From positions 10,151,271 through 10,215,270 of the forward strand of contig OY992834.1 in NCBI GenBank assembly GCA_963921425.1: DNA of 64,000 nt, in the 5' to 3' direction. The position numbers and the translations under genes were made by a program. This DNA comes from Dryas octopetala. Taxonomy: Eukaryota; Streptophyta; Magnoliopsida; Rosales; Rosaceae. Below the pieces are notes generated by a model. It saw nothing but the letters and a program-made list of their open reading frames with translations. It was not told the DNA's origin and ran no database searches. Below, piece after piece: positions 57,300-64,000 of this stretch; the first letter of the stretch is position 1, and each line of letters begins with the position of its first letter.

Positions 57300-57680
57300 C
57301 AGAGATTTTTCGGTGTAACCGATACAGTGTCACGTAGTGTAACCAGTATATGTGTCATAATATGGATGAATGTTATTAATATTATACCCTACTAATATAA
57401 AAATATCGTCCAATAATACTCTTACACGTTGGACTGATTACACCACGTGACTGTGTATCACACTACAAAAAATTTGAGCTAAGCTCACCTTCATTGGTTG
57501 TTATAAAAGGGGTGACAATTAAGCAATAAGAACTAAATTGCCTCGATTTTAACAAAAATGGGTGGCAATTGGGCAATAAGGACTAAAGTTCCCAATTGCC
57601 ACCCATTTTATAGCAACCAATCATTGGTGGGCTTTGCTCACATTTCTTGTAGTGTCAGTTACATTGAAAAAATTCTCCTA
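57300..57680. mobile_element. Host MITE split by a CACTA element
   Basis: The outer parts are inverted repeats: AGAGATTTTTCGGTGTAAC versus AGGAGAATTTTTTCAATGTAAC on the inverted right side, then GTCACGT(A/G)(G/)TGTAA and CAGT. A related fragment follows at about 57700-57800 (CGTCACGTGGTGTTACTAAT, TAATACGGGTGAATG). The element is interrupted by 57461-57654. Confidence 0.6.
57461..57654. mobile_element. Miniature CACTA (CMC) element
   Basis: 194 bp with termini CACTACAAAAAATTTGAGC and, inverted, CACTACAAGAAATGTGAGC, flanked by the 3 bp direct repeat TCA (57458-57460, 57655-57657). Subterminal parts are also inverted (ATGGGTGGCAATTGGG with CCCAATTGCCACCCAT). Termini and duplication length fit the CACTA superfamily. 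No transposase is present. Confidence 0.85.
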
Positions 57681-58535
57681 AAGTAGCCATCTTGTAGAAA
57701 AAAATTTTGGTATGACTATAACACCGTCACGTGGTGTTACTAATCCATATGTTATAATACGGGTGAATGATTAATTTATAATATTAATAAATAGGAAAAA
57801 AACTTACCTATCAAGGTGAGACTCACCCATGTGGGACCCATACAAGCTCATTTTCATTAGAGAGATGACATATATGGTGTGTTTGGCTGTAGAAAAAAAC
57901 TTGAGATTTAAAAAAAAGTTCGCATTTTACTTGTGGAAAATTGAAAAATTATGTGTTTAGCAAGATTAATAGGGAAATTCACATTATGAGGGAAAAATGT
58001 GTGGGATTTGTAGAGCTGAATTCTGAGTCTAAATTATAATAAAATAGGTGTCATTTTACAATTCTGGTTCAATTAAAAACTCTCTTTTCCAAGGGGAAAA
58101 AGCTAGGGAATTCTTAAAAAAAAAAAAAAAAACAGTTACTCAAGAAAAAACCAAACAGAAATTCCCTGCAGATTTCCGATGAAGTTTGTGCCTGAAAATT
58201 GAATTGTATAATAGAGATTAGCTAGTTTTCGGAGGTTGAAATTAAAAGAAAAGAAGTTTCACTGTAATGGACATCACATGATTCGTTGGTTTGTTTAGAA
58301 AGAGAGTTTTGCATTGCATTAGATACTAGATACTTAGATAGCCTCGTTTTGTGTGTATATGGAAAAATACGGCTTCTTTTGTTTATACTTTTTAGCCCTT
58401 GCATGTTGGATTATTGTAACTTGGCGTAAATATCAATCTAAAACCAAGATGCTCTCTCTTGTTGATAATATATATTATAGCTTCCACGTGCTCCACCGTG
58501 TTTTATTCTAAACAAAAAAAAAAAAAAAAAAAAAA

Positions 58536-59446
58536 TGCTGCTATTTGCACACCCTTTTTTAAAAAAAAAAAAAAAATTAAAGGAAAAGACCTTATACCTC
58601 ATCCATTTTTCTTTTTGCACACCCTTCCTAAACAGAAAAAAAAAAAAAAAAAACACACACACAAACCCAAAAATCACACACCATCCCCATCTCCCCCCCC
58701 CTCCCCGTACACACCCCCTCACCCACACACCTCCTCCCCACCTCTCCTCTCTCCGGCACACACCCATCCCCGAGCAGCCTACCACCACCGACGACCACCC
58801 CACCCTCTCTTCTTTTTCTTCCCCCTACCCGGACCACCTCCCTTCCTCCAGCAAGCTCACCGTCGCGCGCCGGAGAAGAAAACTAAAAAAAAAAAAATTG
58901 GATCGGGTTCGGTGGACCAGTGCCGAACCCGATGGTTTCGTTCGGTAGGTACCTACCGAACAATCCTATTCTATTCGGCGAGTACCTGTCGAACGAAACC
59001 ACCGGGTTCGGCACTGGTCCGCCGAACCCGCTGCAATTTTTTTTTTAAAATTTGTTTGGCTGTTTGCTTGGGTGAGAGGAGAGAGGGAAGGAGAGATAGA
59101 GAGAGAGAGAGAGAGGAGCCGAGGAGGGGCTGCCGGGCTAGTTATGGTGGCTGTTTTGGGTGGTGCTGCGCGCGGTGGTGGTGTTGCGAGGAAGGTGGTG
59201 GCGCGCGGTGGTGGTGGTGTGAGGAATGTAGTGTTGCTGGTGCGAGGAATGTAGTGTTGCTGGTGCGTGGAAGGTGGTGATCGGGCAGAGGGAAAAAAAC
59301 AGAGCAAGGGGGTGTGTACGGGGGGGAGATGGGGATGGGGGTGTGTGGGTGAGGGAAGGGCCAAATGATCTTTTCTCTTGAATTTTTTTTTTTTTTTCAT
59401 AAAAAGTGTGTAAAAAGAAATTTAGGAGTGTGCAAATAGCACCCTT
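58536..59446. mobile_element. GC-rich fold-back element with palindromic core
   Basis: 911 bp. The termini are inverted: TGCTGCTATTTGCACACCC on the left, AAGGGTGCTATTTGCACACTCC inverted on the right. Subterminal CT-rich (58680-58840) and GA-rich (59060-59340) halves are also inverted (CCATCCCCATCTCCCCCC and CCGTACACACCCCC landmarks). The core 58885-59049 is a third inverted repeat (GGGTTCGG, GGACCAGTGCCGAACCCG, TGGTTTCGTTCG), containing a perfect 20 bp palindrome at 58941-58960. Flanks are A-runs, so target duplication cannot be judged. ORFs of up to 273 aa here are composition artefacts. Confidence 0.7.
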
Positions 59447-59471
59447 AAAAAAAACAAAGGATTCTCTACAC

Positions 59472-59480
59472 TATATAAAT
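59472..59480 (+). promoter_or_regulatory. Possible TATA box of the HPR3-like gene
   Basis: TATATAAAT lies 26 bp after the right end of the fold-back element and 239 bp before the ATG at 59719. Position is plausible for a leader of about 210 nt, but the region is AT-rich. Confidence 0.3.
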
Positions 59481-59718
59481 TCTTAAACAAATTTTATGAG
59501 CTACCTCAAACCATAAAATTTGCAGTCATTTTCTAACTTCTACGTATATATATTTAAATAACAGACAATAGAAAATGCAAACGATAGAAATTTGATAAAG
59601 TAGTTAGTAATTTGTTTTGGTCAACTGTAATCTAAAAGAGAGAGGATTTGGCTCCTTTTCCGAATTCCCAGTTTCCGAAATCTCAAGTCTGAAGTCTGTA
59701 GAAGTAGTCTGTCTGAAA

Positions 59719-60189
59719 ATGGCCAGTGATTCTCCCACGCCAGTCCATATCCTTAACCTCCCACAAGTCCTCCTCTTGGCGCCAAACCCCATCTTCAGTG
59801 TCATCGAATCCAAAGCCTCCCACAATCTCCACTTCCTCAAACCCTGGGACTCCCCTCTCCCCCAACCCCAGTTCCTTGCCGCCCACGCGCGCTCCGTCCA
59901 GGTCCTCCTCTGCTCAGCCCCCGCACCGCCCGTCACCGCCGACACTCTCCGATCTCTCCCCTCCCTCAAACTCATCGTCGTCAGCAGCGCCGGCCTCGAC
60001 CACGTCGACTTGGCCGAGTGCCGGAGCCGCCGCGTCGCCATTGCCAGCGCCTCCAAAATCTTCGCTTCCGATGCTGCTGATATGGCTGTGGGGTTGTTTC
60101 TTGATGTTATGAGGAAGATTTCGGCTGCGAATCGGTATCTCCGAGATGGGTTTTGGGCTAGCAGAGGAGATTATGCTCTTGGTTCTAAG
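59719..60189 (+). CDS. HPR3: Glyoxylate/hydroxypyruvate reductase HPR3-like, exon 1 only
   Basis: First exon, 157 aa, ending LGSK at a good donor (AAG|GTCAGC). It belongs to the D-2-hydroxyacid dehydrogenase family; HPR3 reduces hydroxypyruvate and glyoxylate and is also described as a hydroxyphenylpyruvate reductase. The visible part is the N-terminal substrate-binding domain with PSLKLIVVSSAGLDHVDLAE, IASASKIFASDAADMAVGLF and the linker helix MRKISAANRYLRDG. The NAD(P)-binding GxGxxG motif and the catalytic Arg, Glu and His are in later exons that are not seen, because a retrotransposon follows within 70 bp and extends past the window. The ATG at 59719 was chosen over in-frame 59617, which adds a non-family leader. 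Whether the gene is intact beyond the insertion is unknown. Confidence 0.85.
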
Positions 60190-60259
60190 GTCAGCATTTC
60201 TCATTTTTAATTTATAGTTTCTGGTTTTGTTTGCTTCTTGGGAAAATATTGAAATAGAT

Positions 60260-60515
60260 TGTTTTCGATAAAACGTGTTCGAGTAATAAAAACTGATTGA
60301 TTTCTATTGACCACAAAAGTTGTATTTATACAAAGAGTCTATTACAGGGAAATAAATTAATACATTAATTACATATTAATACAAAGAGTCTATTACAGGG
60401 AAATAAATGAATACATTAATTACATATTAATACCATATACTAAATGAATACACTAATTACATATTAATTAATACCATATAATTCTCATTAATTACACAGT
60501 TGACTTACGTCAACA
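60260..60515 (-). repeat. LTR of a Ty1/copia element (its 3' LTR)
   Basis: 256 bp bounded by TGTT and AACA. On the minus strand it is preceded by a purine tract (ACTTGAAGGGGAA) that serves as the polypurine tract. Inside it, a unit of about 52 bp (ACAAAGAGTCTATTACAGGG ...) is repeated twice in tandem, with a partial third unit. The flanking five bases TAGAT (60255-60259) should recur after the other LTR, outside this window. Confidence 0.75.
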
Positions 60516-63500
60516 TTCCCCTTCAAGTTGGTGCACATATGACACACATGCCCAACTTGACTAGTGAGTCAAGAAATACCCTGCTCGCTACTGCCTTAGT
60601 AAGCACATCCGCTAATTGATTTTCGGACTTGACAAACAGAAAGTTAATTATTCCAGCCTCAAGTTTCTCCTTGATAAAGTGTCTGTCAACCTCAACATGC
60701 TTAGTCCGATCGTGCTGAATAGGGTTATGAGCAATATCAATTGCTGACTTATTATCACAATGTAACCTCATACCAATCCTTGGTTTAAAACCAAGGTCTG
60801 TCAATAAGTTCCTCAACCACAGTAGCTTACATACTCCTAGTGCCATACCTCTGTACTCTGCTTCTGCTTTTGTTTCTTACTTTTCCAAGTTATAAGATTT
60901 CCTCCTACAAAGGTGAAGTATCCTGAGGTTGACCTTCTGTCATCAACTGAGCCTGCCCAATCTGCATCAGTGTAGCCTTCAACATTCAATTGACCATACT
61001 TAGAAAACAACAAACCTTTACTTGGAGCAGACTTCAAATATCTCAGTATGCGCTCCACAACATCCATATGAGATTTGCATGGAACGTGCATAAACTGACT
61101 CACAACACTCACTGCATAAGCAATGTCAGGCCTAGTATGAGACAAATATATTAATTTACCAACCCCATCATTCTTGTTTCAGATAAAAGGTCAAGTACAT
61201 ACTTTCGTTGAGAAAGGAAAATCCAATTTTTAGACCGACCAACCTTAATCCCAAAAAAGTATTTCAAGTCTCCAAGTTGCTTCATCTTAAATTCAGTGGC
61301 CAAATACCTCTGTAAGTTGGATATCTTCAGCATCATCACCTGTCACTACCATATCATCCACATATATAATTAAGGTAGTAATTTTACCTCATTTACGCTT
61401 CAAGAATAAAGTGTGATCGAAATTACTCTGTCTATAACCATAATTTTTCATTGACTTGGAAAATTTACCAAACCACGCTCTTGGAGACTACTTCAACCCA
61501 TATAGGGTCTTTTTCAACTTACACACCTTCCTTGTTCTAGAAAATTCAGATATGCTTGGCGGAGGATCCATATAAACCTCTTCAGTTAAATCACCATGTA
61601 AGAACGCATATTTTACATCAAACTGAAGAAGTGACCAATCTAAATTAGCAGCCAATGACAACAGTACTCTAACTGTGTTTAGTTTAGCCACTTGAGCAAA
61701 AGTTTCCTCATAGTCTATGCCATATGATTGAGAATACCATTTTGCTACCAACCTGGCTTTAAATCTTTCAACGGACCCATTTGCATTGTGCTTGATTGCG
61801 AACACCCATCGGCATCCACTGTCTTATTTCCCTTTGGTAGTGACACAAGTTCCCAGGTTCCATTCTTTTCCAGCGCTTCCATTTCCACAGCCATAGCTTT
61901 AGTCCACCTAAAATCTGCTAAGGCATCCTGCAATTTACTAGGAATAGAGACAACAGATAATTAATGTACATAAGACTATGAGATGAGATATGGTTACTAA
62001 TGGGATACTTAACTTTGGCCTTAGGGTTAGGTTTATATGTGACAGGGGGTTGACCACGAGTAGAGCGAGGTGAAAGTTGATATTTAGAAGGGTTAGACTC
62101 AAGAGTAACTAAATTATGATCTTGAGAATCAAGATTAGACAATACCTCTGTGGAATCAATAAGAGAAGATTGGACCAATGGTTCAGTCGGAGAAGTAGGT
62201 GTAGTGTACTATCATGGACCATAGTCTCGGAACCTTGGGAATCATCAAACACATTAGAAGAACCACAAATGTCCTCACCAGTCAAGTGGGACTGGTCCTT
62301 CAGTGACTGTTCTTCTGCGGACCGATCTTGATGATGCTCTGAGAATCGGTCCTCTGAGGCATGCTCCTGCAATTCAGCACTAGTAAATGCCTCAAAGAAC
62401 CCAAAATCATCGCGATTCTGCACTTCATCAATGGTCTCCCCCTGAAAGGAAGAATCAGAGATCTGGTTGGAATAAAAGAACAGATGTTCATGAAAAGTCA
62501 CATCCATGGTAACATACATTCGCCGGGAAGACGGATGATAACATCTATATCCCTTCTGAGATGGCCCATATCCAACAAACACACATTTTAATGAACGAGG
62601 TTAAAGTTTAGACCGTTGATGAGAATGTAAGTGAACATACACCACACAACCAAATACCTTAGGTTCCAAATGAAGAACTGAGGGTAATGAACGGTGATTG
62701 GAGAAGACATCTAACGGTCGTCGAAAACCAAGGGCACTGGAGGGAGTCTGGTTGATCAAGTAGACAGTGGAACTCAAGGCATCACCCCACAAGTGTGACG
62801 GAACATGACCCCCAAGAAGAAGAGAGCAAGTAACCTCCAACAAATGTCAATTCTTACGCTCCACCACCCCATTTTGTTGAGGAGTGTGAGGACAAGAGGT
62901 CTGGTAGAGAACCCTAGTAGAATGCAAAAAATCAATGAACTCCCGATTCACATACTCACCACCATTATCGGACCGAAGAACTTTAATAGCAGACCCAAAT
63001 TGAGTTAAGACCATATGATGGAATTGTTTGAACACAACACACACATCACTTTAATGCTTTAGAAAATATACCCAAGTCATCTTGGTGCAATCATCTATGA
63101 AAATAACAAACCAACGCATGCCATTATCGGTGGTGCATGGCGCTGGTCCCCAAACATCTGAATGAATTAAAGCAAAAGGAATTCCAACTTGATTATCATG
63201 TGAATGAAAAACTGTTCGATGAATCTTATCCAACACACATGTAGCACAATGAAAATCAGAAAGATTACACCCAACAAATAATGAAGGAAATAAACGCCGA
63301 AGGTAACGAAATGAGGGATGACCTAGTCGCTTATGCCACAACCAAATTTGCCTCTTATTATGAAAACTATCACCACCCACATGATGAGAGAAACTGCTAC
63401 CATTTGGCTTTGGAAACCCGCTATCCAGATAGTACAAACCACCTCGTCTTTCACCATTGCCAATCTTCTCCTTGGTACGAATGTCCTGAAATACACAGTG

Positions 63501-64000
63501 AGTTGGAAAGGAAAGAGCTACACAATTATAAGACTTGGTTAGTTGACTGACGGATAGCAAATTACAATTAAGAAAGGGTACAAAGAGAGTGTTTGTTAAG
63601 GATAAGGAAGATGACACAGACACAGTGCCTACTCCAACAACCGGAGAAGACACACCATTGGCATTTGTAATAAACGGCTTTGGGCATTTAAAGGACAAAC
63701 TCTGAAACACATAGCGATCACAAGTCATATGATCCGTTGTACCTGTATCAATTATTCATGCACTATCACATGTAAATTCTAGAGTGCTCAAAGCAGAACT
63801 AAATGTACCTGACTTGGCAACAAAGCCGGAAGCGGTGACAGAATGGCCTCTGGGAACCGGTTCCTCCACCTTAGGATCAGAAGACACCTTCTGCCCCTTT
63901 GGATGCCATGCCAGATAACCATGTTGTTTGAAGCATGTCTCAACCACATGACCGTCACCACCACAATGAGTACACTTTCGAGACTTCTTAGAATCAAATA
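60516..64000 (-). pseudogene. Ty1/copia gag-pol, broken by stops and frameshifts
   Basis: Recognised parts: zinc knuckle; protease IIDTG just after a TGA stop at 63756-63758; GAG-pre-integrase WLWHKRLGHPSFRYL; integrase HSDVWGPAP, RSDNGGEYVNREF and HTPQQNGVVERKN; reverse transcriptase NGTWELVSLPKG, FKARLVAKWYSQSYGIDYEE, FDVKYAFLHGDLTEEVYM and the catalytic YVDD near 61360; then RPDIAYAVSVVSQFMH, and RNase H/C-terminal motifs TDADWAGSVDDRRSTSGY and NKSAIDIAHNPIQHDRTKH. In-frame stops at about 63756, 63051, 62844, 62598 and 61485, plus frame changes (for example around 60840, 61145 and 61745-61805), mean it cannot make a full polyprotein. Confidence 0.9.

Larger units (their letters stand above)
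60260..64000 (-). mobile_element. Ty1/copia retrotransposon, partial and decayed
   Basis: The element reads on the minus strand from beyond the right edge to its 3' LTR. Order along the element: CCHC zinc knuckle (CTHCGGDGH, about 63990-63930), protease DTG, integrase, reverse transcriptase, RNase H, purine tract, LTR. This order (integrase before reverse transcriptase) defines Ty1/copia. It lies in what appears to be intron 1 of the HPR3-like gene, in the opposite orientation. Confidence 0.92.

Noticed and set aside
58459..59400. ORFs of 273 aa (+) and 144 aa (-)
   Set aside because: They span homopolymers, CT/GA tracts and the palindromic core of a fold-back element. The repeated CRTRWFRS-like peptide is due to the inverted repeat, not to protein conservation.

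Overview
This window is plant nuclear DNA from a eudicot. Genes are split by GT-AG introns, intergenic DNA is AT-rich and full of small transposons, and every recognisable protein has a plant-type architecture. A rosid, perhaps Rosaceae, is my guess, but the sequence alone does not prove it.

Layout from left to right. 1-3.9 kb: a locally duplicated block with a short unrecognised gene (94 aa), a broken second copy of it, and a complete but unusually divergent ribosomal protein eL15 gene. 4.8-6 kb: simple repeats and a GC-rich Mutator-like element. 6.5-9.8 kb: PEX16 (+). 11.5-13.4 kb: RBX1 (-). 14.7-18.9 kb: gene-free, with three inverted-repeat elements. 19.2-20.3 kb: an intronless class I TCP transcription factor (+), followed by a GC-rich tail with G-boxes and TCP-type sites. 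21.9-23.4 kb: FAX1-like plastid fatty-acid exporter (-). 23.6-25 kb: two inverted-repeat elements. 25.6-27.7 kb: syntaxin SYP81 (-), head-to-head with an ataxin-10 homologue at 28.7-30.4 kb (+). 31.5-39.5 kb: phospholipase D beta (-), ten coding exons. 40-43 kb: a dense cluster of nested transposons ending in a SINE. 44.6-46.9 kb: intronless subtilase close to SBT1.1 (-). 50.1-54.8 kb: eleven-exon subtilase close to SBT4.14/XSP1 (-). 56-59.5 kb: more MITEs. 59.7-60.2 kb: first exon of a hydroxypyruvate reductase (HPR3-like, +). Its intron is invaded by a decayed Ty1/copia retrotransposon that runs off the right edge.

The genes do not form one pathway; they are ordinary housekeeping and regulatory genes. 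From memory, some neighbours are also neighbours in Arabidopsis (PEX16 with TCP9; ataxin-10 with XSP1 and a PLD beta), so the order looks like conserved microsynteny. All splice junctions given were checked for GT-AG and for reading-phase continuity.

The most notable signals outside genes are these. Several different inverted-repeat families carry perfect 9-10 bp target duplications, the Mutator signature. There are two nested insertions. About 80 bp is shared by the leader introns of two unrelated genes, RBX1 and FAX1. A cluster of TCP-type binding sites flanks the TCP gene. One GC-rich fold-back element has a perfect 20 bp palindrome near its core.
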